Assembly (NCBI GenBank): GCA_002393955.1 | Contig: DGSK01000027.1 | Span: 1-51,063, forward strand | Origin: Lachnospiraceae bacterium UBA4364 | GTDB lineage: Bacteria > Bacillota > Clostridia > Lachnospirales > Lachnospiraceae | Direction of reading: 5' to 3' | DNA: 51,063 nt | Part shown: one piece after another, positions 1-8,261 of the stretch | Numbering within the stretch: the stretch's first letter is position 1 | Layout: each line of letters begins with the position of its first letter | The notes under the pieces: model-generated | Database searches by the model: none | The model's input: the letters and a program-made list of their open reading frames with translations, nothing else | Told to the model about the DNA's origin: nothing | Position numbers and translations under genes: made by a program

Positions 1-75
1 TTTGAGCTGCTTCTTACTGAAATTCCCAAGCATACAGACAACTGTAACTGGATCCAAAAGTCCCAAGTTTTTTGA
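1..75 (+). pseudogene. C-terminal tail of an IS66-type transposase (TnpC), cut by window edge
   Basis: The open frame from base 1 runs 24 codons to a TGA at 73-75. Its first residues, including LLTEIPKH, resemble the end of IS66-family TnpC transposases (typically ..LLTEIPKHxDD..), but the usual acidic/Trp-rich finish is replaced by unrelated residues. It is therefore probably a damaged 3' end. The upstream part lies outside the window. An IS66 TnpA-like gene in the same orientation lies at 1726, so the toxin pair at 311-1601 sits between two IS66 fragments. The family assignment rests on a short match and is moderate. Confidence 0.5.
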
Positions 76-258
76 TCCGGAAACGCAACCTTCTCTATAC
101 GTGATTATACCTCAATTGGATGTAAAATTATACCGTTAGAGCAAGGTAAGAGATCTGATACAAAATCATCAACTCCTGATTTGTGAGTGAATTTGTGCAT
201 TTTACAAGCCCCCATACTCTAATGCAGGATACAACTGGAACGGATAATTTGTAGTCGC
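76..258. other. non-coding spacer upstream of the toxin operon
   Basis: No credible gene is seen between the IS66 tail and the toxin promoter. The minus-strand frame reaching into the start of the next gene has no ribosome binding site and no recognisable domain. The stretch may be decayed insertion-sequence DNA. Confidence 0.4.
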
Positions 259-300
259 TTGACAATATATCGCTATAGCGATATAGTAAATGTAAGGAGG
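259..300 (+). promoter_or_regulatory. promoter with palindromic operator for the DUF3990 toxin operon
   Basis: A near-consensus promoter is seen: TTGACA at 259-264, a 17-bp spacer, and TATAGT at 282-287. A perfect 20-bp palindrome (266-285, core ATCGCTATAGCGAT) fills the spacer and enters the -10 box. A repressor bound there would block RNA polymerase. The HTH domain of the second gene is the obvious candidate, giving autoregulation as in many toxin-antitoxin operons. AAGGAGG at 294-300 is the ribosome binding site for the ATG at 311. Confidence 0.8.
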
Positions 301-310
301 ACATAATCCC

Positions 311-982
311 ATGATTGTTTATCACGGTTCTGACCACATTATAGAGATGCCAATTTACAACGGCAGCAGGAAAACAAACGACTACGGTTACGGATTCTAT
401 ACCACCGAAAACCCTGAACTTGCCAAGGAATGGGCGTGTGCCAAAAATGTGGATGGTTTTTCCAATTCCTATGAGGCGGACCTGACCGGTCTGAGCATTC
501 TGAATTTAAATGCTCCGGAATACAATATACTAAACTGGCTGGCTATTCTTACAAGATACAGGACATATTGGCAGAAAACCAGCATTTCAGAAGAGGCCAA
601 AAATTATTTACAGCAGCATTTCTTTATCGATCCGGATCCCTATGATGTGATCATAGGTTATCGCGCCGATGACTCTTATTTCTCGTTTGCCCAGGACTTT
701 GTCGCCAACACGATTTCTCTCTCAAAACTTTCGGAGGCGATGCATCTTGGCAAGCTCGGGGAACAGATTGTATTTAAGAGCAGCAAATCATTTACGCGTA
801 TCAAATTTATCGACGCGGAACCTGCATACGCATCCACCTACTATGAAAAGAAAAACGCCAGAGATATGGCTGCGCAGCGCGCTTACCGCAGCACCAAGAG
901 CTCATCGGATAATATAAACGATTTATTCATGATTGATATTATGAGGGAGGGAATCCGGAATGGAGATCCGCGCTTACAGTGA
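311..982 (+). CDS. DUF3990 ADP-ribosyltransferase-like toxin
   Basis: This 223-residue protein begins with a YHGS motif (residues 4-7), followed by GYGFYTT around residue 30 and LGEQIVF around residue 155. That order fits the H-Y-[E/Q] signature of the DUF3990/ART-like fold, whose members transfer ADP-ribose from NAD. No signal peptide or membrane segment is seen, so it should act in the cytoplasm. The gene overlaps the next one by 23 bp, so the two are co-translated. By analogy with DUF3990 modules it is inferred to be the toxin of a toxin-antitoxin pair; the target is unknown. The start is fixed by AAGGAGG 10 bases upstream. Location between IS66 fragments suggests acquisition by transfer. 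Confidence 0.75.
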   Translation: MIVYHGSDHIIEMPIYNGSRKTNDYGYGFYTTENPELAKEWACAKNVDGFSNSYEADLTGLSILNLNAPEYNILNWLAILTRYRTYWQKTSISEEAKNYLQQHFFIDPDPYDVIIGYRADDSYFSFAQDFVANTISLSKLSEAMHLGKLGEQIVFKSSKSFTRIKFIDAEPAYASTYYEKKNARDMAAQRAYRSTKSSSDNINDLFMIDIMREGIRNGDPRLQ

Positions 983-1601
983 TATATACCTTTATACGGC
1001 TCAGAATAATCTGGGACATGCTGCAGACTTTGCCATTACATCATTGGACCTCGAGCCGGACGTTTTCGGGAATGCATTTGCCGTATCAAGTGTATCCAAA
1101 CAGTTTAGCAGCGGAAACCCCATGTATGTTGTGGGGATAAACGGATGCGAACTTGCACGTGAGGTTCTTAAAGAAACGCATACAGCTTTCGACGATACAG
1201 AAGACGTCATGTATCTGGATAAATCTCCCGAATACTGGGCCGGATGGGCTTTGGCTTTCTATCAGTGGTACTCGGGACGCTCGTTTACGGAAATCCTTGC
1301 TGTTATGCCCCTTTCCCGGATCATAAAAATGTATCCTGTCTATCATGAAATGGATATCATCCACTTTGCAGATGAAATGGATGAACTGATGCGGAAAGCC
1401 ATCCCGGATACCAGGCTGAAAACCCGCCGTATTAACAACCAATTATCCCAATCCGAGCTTGCCAGCAGCTCGGGAGTTGCGCTGCGCCAGATTCAGCTGT
1501 TTGAACAGCGTCAAAGAAATATCAACAATGCCGCTGCTATCACCCTGCTTCGGCTGAGCAAAGCCCTCCATTGCAGCATTGAGGAGTTACTAGAGTACTG
1601 A
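960..1601 (+). CDS. HTH partner protein of the DUF3990 toxin (putative antitoxin/autorepressor)
   Basis: This 213-residue protein has an N-terminal region of about 145 residues that I do not recognise and a C-terminal XRE-type helix-turn-helix (residues about 150-213, containing QSELASSSGVALRQIQLFEQ). It starts inside the toxin gene, preceded by GAGGGAGG. Gene order (toxin first, DNA-binding partner second), the overlap, and the palindrome in the shared promoter suggest that it neutralises the toxin and represses the operon. The antitoxin role is inferred from context; the HTH is visible in the sequence. Confidence 0.7.
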   Translation: MEIRAYSDIYLYTAQNNLGHAADFAITSLDLEPDVFGNAFAVSSVSKQFSSGNPMYVVGINGCELAREVLKETHTAFDDTEDVMYLDKSPEYWAGWALAFYQWYSGRSFTEILAVMPLSRIIKMYPVYHEMDIIHFADEMDELMRKAIPDTRLKTRRINNQLSQSELASSSGVALRQIQLFEQRQRNINNAAAITLLRLSKALHCSIEELLEY

Positions 1602-1615
1602 TAACATAGAAAGCC

Positions 1616-1640
1616 TGCATTCGGATACCGCACGAATGCA
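1616..1640 (+). terminator. hairpin after the toxin operon
   Basis: An 8-bp perfect stem, TGCATTCG (1616-1623) with CGAATGCA (1633-1640), has a 9-nt loop and lies 15 bases after the antitoxin stop. The following sequence is A-rich rather than T-rich, so it would be a weak intrinsic terminator or an RNA-stabilising hairpin. Confidence 0.45.
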
Positions 1641-1725
1641 ACAAATTACAGAAAAAAATGAATAATTATGAGATAATATCACCATTTCGCAGTTTACCAA
1701 TCAAAACCGAAGGAGGTATCATCTC

Positions 1726-2040
1726 ATGTCAACAAGATCTATCGTCAACTGCGCAAAACTTGAAGCTTGGGCATCACATTTTGCAGAACAGAAAGCCAGC
1801 GGACTGACAGTCGCAGACTGGTGTCATCGGAACGGAATATCAAGGAACAGCTATTTCTACTGGAAACGCAAGCTAAAGGACGAGGCTGTTTCACAGGCAC
1901 TTCCTGAAATCGTTCCGTTAGCAGTTCCTCCTGTTCCGGTGTCCGTCAGCAATTCTCAGGTTCTTACTTCAGTTCAGGACCAGAGTTGCAAAGGTTGTAC
2001 AAGTTGCGTCACCTTTCTCCGGAACGGTTTCGCTGGATAA
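1726..2040 (+). pseudogene. tnpA: IS66 family TnpA-like accessory protein, truncated
   Basis: The first ~65 codons match the start of IS66 TnpA proteins: a helix-turn-helix of the form LTVADWCHRNGISRNSYFYW, followed by a K/R-rich segment. A good ribosome binding site (AAGGAGG, 9 bases before the ATG) is present. After residue ~90 the frame loses the usual C-terminal half and ends early in a Cys-containing tail, and no tnpB or tnpC follows. It is read as a remnant of an IS66 element whose remainder was replaced by the minus-strand genes that begin at 2066. Confidence 0.7.
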
Positions 2041-2065
2041 TTGATATACATAGATTAAGCTAAGG

Positions 2066-3022
2066 TTATTTCCTCTTCATGGCATTCATAATACTGTCCA
2101 TATTTTTTTCGGTCAGATATCCAGACGGAAGTTTTCCCTTCCCTTTCGGATACTTCAGCTTTTCCTTGTTCCTGCTTTCTTCTACCAGTAAATACGTGAA
2201 AAAAATCTCCCAACTGAAGTATTTCCCGCTTTCAATGTGGTCGGCCGGACTTTTAAGAATGCCTCTCACTCTTTCGTTTCCATCAAAAATAGCAGACTTT
2301 AATATCAGCCATTCAAAGCTTTCAGGCAGAAAAAAATCAATGTTTTTTCCGCTTATCGCCTTATAACGTGACAATCTCTGGATTTCAGCACCCAGTGCAG
2401 CCGCATCCGCAATAACAAGAATCCTTTCTTCATTGGATTCCTCCAGCACAGAGAGAATATTGCTCTTACCGTTTGCAGATTCACATTTTGTCTTTAACCC
2501 CTCCGCAGCCTTACTGAAAAACTGGAAGCCCGACTTTGAGTCTTCAACAATGATCAGATCATACTTGGCTGCGGTTATATCCTTTATTGTAAGTTTGTCA
2601 TATATCTTTTCAATTCTAGGTTTTCGGTCATTCTTAATAATCTGCTTAATTGCATCTATGCTGTATGCAATCTGCGGTAAAGGTTCTCTTGTCACCAGTA
2701 CATAATAGTTATCCGTATGGATAATTGCTTTTGCAAAGTTATACTCATTTAAGAATTTCGTACTTTCGTCAACAAAAACAATGCTTCCCTTTGTCCTTTC
2801 CAGAATCAGATCCCAGTTATTTCCATCCAAAACAATACACGGTCTATTGCATTTTAGGGTGATTCCACTCGCTCTTCCCTCTTCAGAATACTGCCTGACC
2901 ATATTTACCAGTTTAGTTTTCCCGGTTCCACTGTCACCGGTTATTATGGTTACATTTCTTTCAAGGTCCAGTTTAAATCCTATATGCTTGTTTTTGATTG
3001 AAAACGAGATCCTACCCTTCAT
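2066..3022 (-). CDS. P-loop ATPase paired with DUF4869 protein
   Basis: This 318-residue protein has a Walker A motif, GDSGTGKT, at residues 29-36 and a Walker B-like strand, IVFVDE, at 81-86. Later segments (LIIVEDSKSG near residue 155 and LVIADAAALG near 205) loosely recall the acidic positions of TOPRIM domains, but this is not secure. No membrane segment is seen. Its ATG (3022) lies 11 bp inside the upstream DUF4869 gene, with GGAGAG as the binding site, so the two are translationally coupled. The pair sits between an IS66 remnant and the glycan locus, a typical position for accessory defence or toxin-like modules. Function is unknown; an NTP-driven switch is an inference. Confidence 0.65.
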   Translation of the reverse strand: MKGRISFSIKNKHIGFKLDLERNVTIITGDSGTGKTKLVNMVRQYSEEGRASGITLKCNRPCIVLDGNNWDLILERTKGSIVFVDESTKFLNEYNFAKAIIHTDNYYVLVTREPLPQIAYSIDAIKQIIKNDRKPRIEKIYDKLTIKDITAAKYDLIIVEDSKSGFQFFSKAAEGLKTKCESANGKSNILSVLEESNEERILVIADAAALGAEIQRLSRYKAISGKNIDFFLPESFEWLILKSAIFDGNERVRGILKSPADHIESGKYFSWEIFFTYLLVEESRNKEKLKYPKGKGKLPSGYLTEKNMDSIMNAMKRK

Positions 3023-3476
3023 CTATGGGCTCTCCCTTCAGATAACGATCCGCAAGCATCAGAAACTCAACCGGATCACTGACAATTTTACGCCGTCTGT
3101 CATTTATTACTTTGACAGAAAAATCATTTCCAAAATCCATTGCATGATGCAGGGTAACTTTTATGTCTCGATCCTCCGCTAACCTAAGCAGATACTTTGC
3201 ACAATTGTCACCGCAATTTGAAATATTAAAAACTTTATTCGGCATATTCCGGATCAGCAGCAGCGTCTTCACCCCGGCAGAAAGCTCCGTGGAGGCAAAT
3301 GAGCCAAATATATCATTTTTTATCACATCCGGTGAAACCACTTCCGAATCATCTATGTCACGGATCACTTCACGGGCAAAATCATCCATTACCCAGTTTT
3401 TGTCATACTGGTTTTCGTAAAACATCCCTGTGTTATAAATCTCATCCGGAAGATTTCCAAAATATATGCGTAGCAA
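3012..3476 (-). CDS. DUF4869 family protein
   Basis: This 154-residue protein starts with LRIYFGNLP and contains NISNCGDNCAKYLLRLA (residues about 100-115), both typical of the DUF4869 family found in Clostridia. The start codon is TTG at 3476: GGAGGG lies 8 bases upstream and no ATG is available near it. The gene begins 25 bases after the stop of the capD-like gene, so it is probably transcribed with it. Its product is cytoplasmic by appearance. It is always considered here with the overlapping ATPase gene. No biochemical function is known to me. Confidence 0.65.
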   Translation of the reverse strand: MLRIYFGNLPDEIYNTGMFYENQYDKNWVMDDFAREVIRDIDDSEVVSPDVIKNDIFGSFASTELSAGVKTLLLIRNMPNKVFNISNCGDNCAKYLLRLAEDRDIKVTLHHAMDFGNDFSVKVINDRRRKIVSDPVEFLMLADRYLKGEPIDEG

Positions 3477-3501
3477 CGCAGTGTCCCTCCGTTTAATCTA
3501 C

Positions 3502-4707
3502 CTACATCCTGCTGTCCAGGAATTTTCCGGTCTCCTTGTGGTGGAATTCCGGCAGCATCTTATTGAAGAGTTCCACCAATTCCCCTCTGGTCCAGCTGCC
3601 TTTATCGCGCATAGCACGGATCGTGGCCGTAAAGTACTCCAGATCCTCTTCCTTGTATTCAGCCGCCTTCTTAACGATGCCTATGGATGTGAACTTGTCC
3701 ATGTCCAGGTCCTCACCGTCCATGTAGAACTCCTCGAAATCCTTCTCACCGGTGGTGTCGCTCTTAAAGAAATATACAGGATATTTGTGCATTGCCTTGA
3801 GCTCACGCACCCTTGCCCTGGCCTCATCCTCCGTGGCACATTCCACAGGTTCATAGCCCAGGCTGTTTAAGTATTTAACAGCTATGTCGCTGAAGGTCAC
3901 GAGATTTAATTCTTCATCAAGCTTCGGGAAATAAATGTCCCTGTTTTCACCCGTAAGGCATGACAGAAGGCACAGTTCACCCGCCTCTTTAGGGGTAACA
4001 AAGTATCTTCTTACATCGTTGGGGGTGGCAATGGGCTGTTCCTTTTCAAGCCTGCGGTTAAATCCATACAGAAGGCTTCCGTCCGAAAAAGCCACATTCG
4101 CAAACCTTGCAGTAGATACAGGCATCTCCAGACTGCGCCTGTTCAGGTAGTGCTCCATTATGCGCTTTGAAGCGCCCATCATATTTACAGGATTTGCCGC
4201 CTTGTCCGTGGACACGCAAAAATACTTTTTTGCGCCACACTCCTTGGCAAGGAGCATAGTTGAATCAGTATTGAAGATATTGGTATCAATCATACGCATA
4301 AGGGTATAGGGATCCTTTTCAGACCTTACATGCTTTAACGCTGAGGTATTGAACACGTAGTCGTATCCGCCTATGCGCTCTTTCTGCTCTTTTATGAAAG
4401 CCCTGAATATGTCGCTTCCGCAGTCTATTGCGAAGGTTGCGAACTCTCCTGAGCCGTATCCCTTTGAGGACCTGATGTCCCGCACCAGCTCCACCATATT
4501 GTTTTCGCTGATGTCCACTACATGCAGCACTTTAGGGTCTCTTGCGAAGAGCTCACGGCAGATGGCGCTGCCTATGGTGCCGGCGCCGCCGATCACAAGA
4601 AAGCGTCCGTTCTTTACGATATCGCTGATCTGAACCTCGATCTTTCCGAGGTCCTCAACAAACAACGGTTTTGTGCGCCCTATCAAGGGCAGGATGTTAT
4701 CATACAT
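3502..4707 (-). CDS. CapD-like nucleotide-sugar 4,6-dehydratase (polysaccharide biosynthesis)
   Basis: This 401-residue protein has an SDR Rossmann motif, VIGGAGTIG, near residue 38, then STDKAANPVNMMGASK around residue 170. The catalytic segment has Asp-Lys plus Met-x3-Lys, as in the WbpM/CapD branch, where Met replaces the usual Tyr. Family members act on UDP-GlcNAc-type substrates to make 4-keto-6-deoxy sugars for glycans. The long membrane domain of WbpM is absent, so this is the soluble short form. AAGGAG lies 9 bases before the ATG. The last ~25 codons recur in diverged form at 14052 and 16845, and the AGGATGTAG at the very end can serve as a ribosome binding site for a following gene. 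Confidence 0.8.
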   Translation of the reverse strand: MYDNILPLIGRTKPLFVEDLGKIEVQISDIVKNGRFLVIGGAGTIGSAICRELFARDPKVLHVVDISENNMVELVRDIRSSKGYGSGEFATFAIDCGSDIFRAFIKEQKERIGGYDYVFNTSALKHVRSEKDPYTLMRMIDTNIFNTDSTMLLAKECGAKKYFCVSTDKAANPVNMMGASKRIMEHYLNRRSLEMPVSTARFANVAFSDGSLLYGFNRRLEKEQPIATPNDVRRYFVTPKEAGELCLLSCLTGENRDIYFPKLDEELNLVTFSDIAVKYLNSLGYEPVECATEDEARARVRELKAMHKYPVYFFKSDTTGEKDFEEFYMDGEDLDMDKFTSIGIVKKAAEYKEEDLEYFTATIRAMRDKGSWTRGELVELFNKMLPEFHHKETGKFLDSRM

Positions 4708-4899
4708 GGATCATCTCTCCTTCCAGATTACTTACTATATCGGATTTTTGTATACAAGATTGAATTTTTTTACTTTAATACGACATTATACATTTTTTCT
4801 GACAAAATTAACAGATGTCAGCCACAAACACAAATGCATATGCCCTTCGTCATATGTGGTATAATCTTTTAAAGGATTTAACGTATCAAAAGCATCAGA
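4708..4899. promoter_or_regulatory. divergent promoter region between capD-like gene and tagA
   Basis: Toward the right, TATAAT at 4860-4865 is preceded by TG at 4857-4858, an extended -10 element, and no good -35 is needed. Toward the left, a minus-strand TATAAT lies at 4785-4790 without a clear -35. The sequence between is AT-rich and holds no gene. Confidence 0.6.
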
Positions 4900-4911
4900 A
4901 TGGAAGATGAT

Positions 4912-5697
4912 ATGCAAATAGCAAAACAACAATCAAGGAATACATCAGCACACCGTCCCCTGTTAAAGCGCAGGGTTCCGGTGCTCGGCGTGAAATATAC
5001 CGTTTCCACTGTCAATGAAGCAGCGACTTATCTGTTGGAACATTCAAACGATCTTAGCGGTAAATACGTATGTTTTTCCAACGTCCATACCACCGTCATG
5101 GCTGCAGATAATGAGAGATACCGCGCCATACTGAACGGCTCCGCTGCAACATTCCCGGACGGCAAGCCTATCGCTGCCCGTATTTCAGCCCAGGGGTACT
5201 TACGTTCGGAAAGAGTGGCCGGGCCCGACCTTATGGCAGAGCTGTTCCGCATCAGCCAGGGAACCGGACTTAAACATTATTTCTACGGTTCCACGGAGAA
5301 TACTCTGACTGAATTAAGAAAAAAACTAGAAGCGAACTACCCCGGTATGGAAATAGCCGGCATGTATTCGCCGCCGTTCCGCAAGCTTACTCCGGAAGAA
5401 GATGCGGATATCATAGAACGGATCAACTCCAGCCAGGCAGATTTCGTATGGATAGGCCTTGGAGCACCCAAGCAGGAGAAATGGATGGCTTCTCATAAAG
5501 GCAAGATCAAGGGCGTGATGCTGGGCGTAGGCGCAGGCTTTGATTTCCATGCCGGAACCATAAAGCGCGCACCGCGTATCCTGCAGAAGATTGGCCTGGA
5601 ATGGCTTTTCCGCCTGTCCCAGGACCCCAAGCGACTGCTAAAGAGGTATCTGGTTACTAATACTAAGTTTATTGTGTATACGATGATGAGGAGGTGA
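4912..5697 (+). CDS. tagA: WecG/TagA/CpsF family glycosyltransferase
   Basis: This ~261-residue member of GT26 carries the family landmarks: FPDGKPI (catalytic Asp, residues about 82-88), a following R-V-x-GPDLM segment, and WIGLGAPKQEKWM near residue 185. Family members transfer N-acetylmannosamine or a similar sugar from UDP to an undecaprenyl-linked GlcNAc at the inner membrane face, an early step of wall teichoic acid or capsule assembly. An ATG at 4900 is in frame, but only the ATG at 4912 has a binding site (GGAAG, 5 bases upstream). The C-terminal basic tail is typical. It is transcribed alone, away from the dehydratase. The exact sugar is not determinable. Confidence 0.85.
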   Translation: MQIAKQQSRNTSAHRPLLKRRVPVLGVKYTVSTVNEAATYLLEHSNDLSGKYVCFSNVHTTVMAADNERYRAILNGSAATFPDGKPIAARISAQGYLRSERVAGPDLMAELFRISQGTGLKHYFYGSTENTLTELRKKLEANYPGMEIAGMYSPPFRKLTPEEDADIIERINSSQADFVWIGLGAPKQEKWMASHKGKIKGVMLGVGAGFDFHAGTIKRAPRILQKIGLEWLFRLSQDPKRLLKRYLVTNTKFIVYTMMRR

Positions 5698-5722
5698 AGG
5701 TTTAGAATATTCTTCCCCCCCA

Positions 5723-7327
5723 TCACGGCAGCTCATCCGTAAGCTTCACCACAAAGTACTCTCCGATCTTTCCGATCGCCCCTTCCTCAGGCCATACAGG
5801 CATTGCTTTAAACTCCTCTGTCCCAGCCATTTCCTTAAACTCTTCCTCGGAAAATCTTTCCGTCTCTATCCCGAAATATTCCAGAAGGAAATAGTGCCAA
5901 CCATTCCTGATGCCGTTCATATCCTCGTAAAATGCCGCATTATTGTGGAAATTGAATTTATAACTGAGCTTATATACATTGTGCTGATATTCCTCGGTCC
6001 TGTCATCCACGAAGCCGGCGATCATAAGCTTTACGCCGTTACCTTCATCATCATGCAGGCCCGGCTTGTCTGCTGCCATTCTGAATTCCTCATTGGCATA
6101 CAGGTCGCTCAGTATAAGCCTGGTCTGTTCCAATGCCCTGTTATAGCTGTACTGGTATGACATATATGTAGCATTGGCTGAGATAACGTATGTCCAGACG
6201 ATAACTGCACAGATAAAGCTGCAGCAGACGGAAGTTATTTTATATAACTTATCTTTCTTACCCTCTCTTCCCTGCACCTCAAATAAAGCAAGTGTAAAAG
6301 GGATTATAAGTATAAGCTGATAATTCATAAGATAGTCCACCGGCTGGAAGGGCGTAAGATATGCACATATATTCGCAGTGATCGGTGAGATAAGTATGAT
6401 CATTATCATAAGAACGGGATTCCAGATCTTTTTGTCCTTAATGAGTCCCACTGAGATCTTTATCACTGCAAAGATCAAAAGAGCAAAGAATACTCCGTAT
6501 AATAGGTGTCTTCCAACAGCAGGAGAGAAGAAATACCAGCCAAGATCCTTGTATGCATTGGAAGTAACCATGGGCAGGCTCTTTAATGTCTCGGACAGAT
6601 TGACTTCATCGACTCTGGATCCGCTGGTAAGTCCGAAGATCATCATGTCGATCTTTATATGGATCAGATACAGGATACTTCCGCCGATACCTGTTATGGC
6701 ATATAGCAAAAGCCCCCTGGCCGCTTCCTTTACCTTGCAGCCTCCCGCCAGCATGACCGCAATGGTAAAAACGCCGGCAAGCGCTGCCAAGCCCACATAT
6801 GTCTGATATGTCCCCAGCATCAGATCCACAGCGAGCATACCAATGATAATAGACAGGACATTCTTCCTGTATCCGGTACAGACAAAGATCGCCGCAGCCA
6901 GTCCCGAAAAAGCAAAGACCAGTCCCATGTACAGATAAGTAAGCTGGCAGACAGCCCCCGGAGCGACACACATGGCTGCAGTGATGATGATCTGCGAAAA
7001 TGCATTCTCTATCTTCCAGAGCTTGATAAGCACATAACCTGTTGCTCCGGCAATGATACAGTAAAGACAGATGATAAGCGGCGGCGGCGCAAGATAGTGA
7101 GTCACAATAAGAACAAATCTCACTGCCCATCTGCCCTCTTCGGAAAAGGCATCCTTTGCGCGGTTGTAAAGCAGCCCCTCATTCAGAGAATCCGGCGCTC
7201 CGAACCCTATACCCGCAAGCACGGAATATGCAAGCGCCGCAGCTGCAAGCGCAGTAAAAAGCACCCTTAATAAAACTGCTTTATCATTTTTAACATACTC
7301 AATTATTTCTTCGTATTTTTTTTCCAT
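5723..7327 (-). CDS. GtrII-like polytopic glucosyltransferase
   Basis: This ~534-residue membrane protein has about ten hydrophobic helices, a conserved-looking acidic segment after the first helix (GAPDSLNEG), and a soluble C-terminal third. It fits the 'glucosyltransferase domain-containing' GtrII family, which moves glucose from a lipid-phosphate donor to a glycan outside the membrane. It directly follows a GtrB-like gene, which would make the lipid donor. The frame opens with GTG at 7333; the ATG at 7327 is the more likely start. No GtrA-type flippase gene is nearby, so that step must be encoded elsewhere or be done otherwise. Confidence 0.7.
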   Translation of the reverse strand: MEKKYEEIIEYVKNDKAVLLRVLFTALAAAALAYSVLAGIGFGAPDSLNEGLLYNRAKDAFSEEGRWAVRFVLIVTHYLAPPPLIICLYCIIAGATGYVLIKLWKIENAFSQIIITAAMCVAPGAVCQLTYLYMGLVFAFSGLAAAIFVCTGYRKNVLSIIIGMLAVDLMLGTYQTYVGLAALAGVFTIAVMLAGGCKVKEAARGLLLYAITGIGGSILYLIHIKIDMMIFGLTSGSRVDEVNLSETLKSLPMVTSNAYKDLGWYFFSPAVGRHLLYGVFFALLIFAVIKISVGLIKDKKIWNPVLMIMIILISPITANICAYLTPFQPVDYLMNYQLILIIPFTLALFEVQGREGKKDKLYKITSVCCSFICAVIVWTYVISANATYMSYQYSYNRALEQTRLILSDLYANEEFRMAADKPGLHDDEGNGVKLMIAGFVDDRTEEYQHNVYKLSYKFNFHNNAAFYEDMNGIRNGWHYFLLEYFGIETERFSEEEFKEMAGTEEFKAMPVWPEEGAIGKIGEYFVVKLTDELP

Positions 7328-7339
7328 TTTCACCGGACC

Positions 7340-8257
7340 TTATTCCCTTATCTCATCTATGATAAAGGGAGGCCTGTTCCTGGAAGCGTCAAGAGTTCTC
7401 CAGATATATTCACCAATAATTCCTAACATCGTCATAATAAGTCCGAATCCCAAAAGTACCACGCACATAAGAGACGCCCAGCCCTCGATGGGCGTTCCGG
7501 AAGTGAAGTATTCCACGAAAACACTGATGAGCATTATCACCGCAAATATATCAAATGCACATCCCACATACATCATCATGCGAAGAGGCTGGTAGGAAAA
7601 ACTCATTATGGAATCCATCACAAGCTTTACCTTCTTGGCCAGAGTCCATCTGCCGCGCCCCTTTTCCCTCTCAAGTCTTTCGTAATAGACTATATCCGTT
7701 TTGAAGCCGAGCCACATTACCTGAAGGGTGAGAGAAGAATTCTTCTCATTCATATTCTTCAGTATATCGATAGCTTTTCTTCCCACAAGGAAACAGTCGC
7801 AGCCGCCGGAAGGCATATTCTTGTTGACCATTTTCCTTATGATGCTGTAATACCAGTTTGCAAAAAATGTCGTTGCAAGGCTATCATTGCGGGCGTTCCT
7901 TGCAGCCAGTACTACTTCATTGCCCTGCTTATATCGCTCATACATCTCCAGGATCAGGGTCGAATCTTCCTGAAGATCCGCCTGCTTGGTGACAGCGCAG
8001 TCGCCGGTGCATACAGACAATCCCGCCTGAAGGGCACAGTGCTCTCCGAAATTCCTCGACAGCTTGACACAGCGGATATTGTCATCTTTCTCACGGATCC
8101 TGTTCATAATATTCCAGGAATCGTCACCTGATCCGTCATCAACAAAAACTATCTCATACTCGCCAATCTTACCAAGGACCTTGGCTTTTAAATCCTCATA
8201 CAGGTCTTCAAGATTCTCTTCATTATAATATACAGGAATTATTATAGATATCTTCAT
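7340..8257 (-). CDS. gtrB: GtrB-like bactoprenol glucosyltransferase (GT2)
   Basis: This 305-residue protein opens with a GT2 fold (SIIIPVYYNEENL), followed by VFVDDGSGDDSW and KQADLQEDSTLI, the nucleotide/metal-binding acidic motifs, and ends with two membrane helices (about 230-285). That is the architecture of GtrB and DPM1-type enzymes that load a hexose from UDP-sugar onto undecaprenyl phosphate. It lies 4 bp after the 2,3-dehydratase gene and just before the GtrII-like gene, as part of the sugar operon starting at 12160. Confidence 0.85.
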   Translation of the reverse strand: MKISIIIPVYYNEENLEDLYEDLKAKVLGKIGEYEIVFVDDGSGDDSWNIMNRIREKDDNIRCVKLSRNFGEHCALQAGLSVCTGDCAVTKQADLQEDSTLILEMYERYKQGNEVVLAARNARNDSLATTFFANWYYSIIRKMVNKNMPSGGCDCFLVGRKAIDILKNMNEKNSSLTLQVMWLGFKTDIVYYERLEREKGRGRWTLAKKVKLVMDSIMSFSYQPLRMMMYVGCAFDIFAVIMLISVFVEYFTSGTPIEGWASLMCVVLLGFGLIMTMLGIIGEYIWRTLDASRNRPPFIIDEIRE

Positions 8258-8261
8258 ATTC

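Noticed and set aside
1086..1442. 118-codon minus-strand frame over the antitoxin gene
   Set aside because: Lies wholly opposite a well-supported gene, without binding site or known domain.
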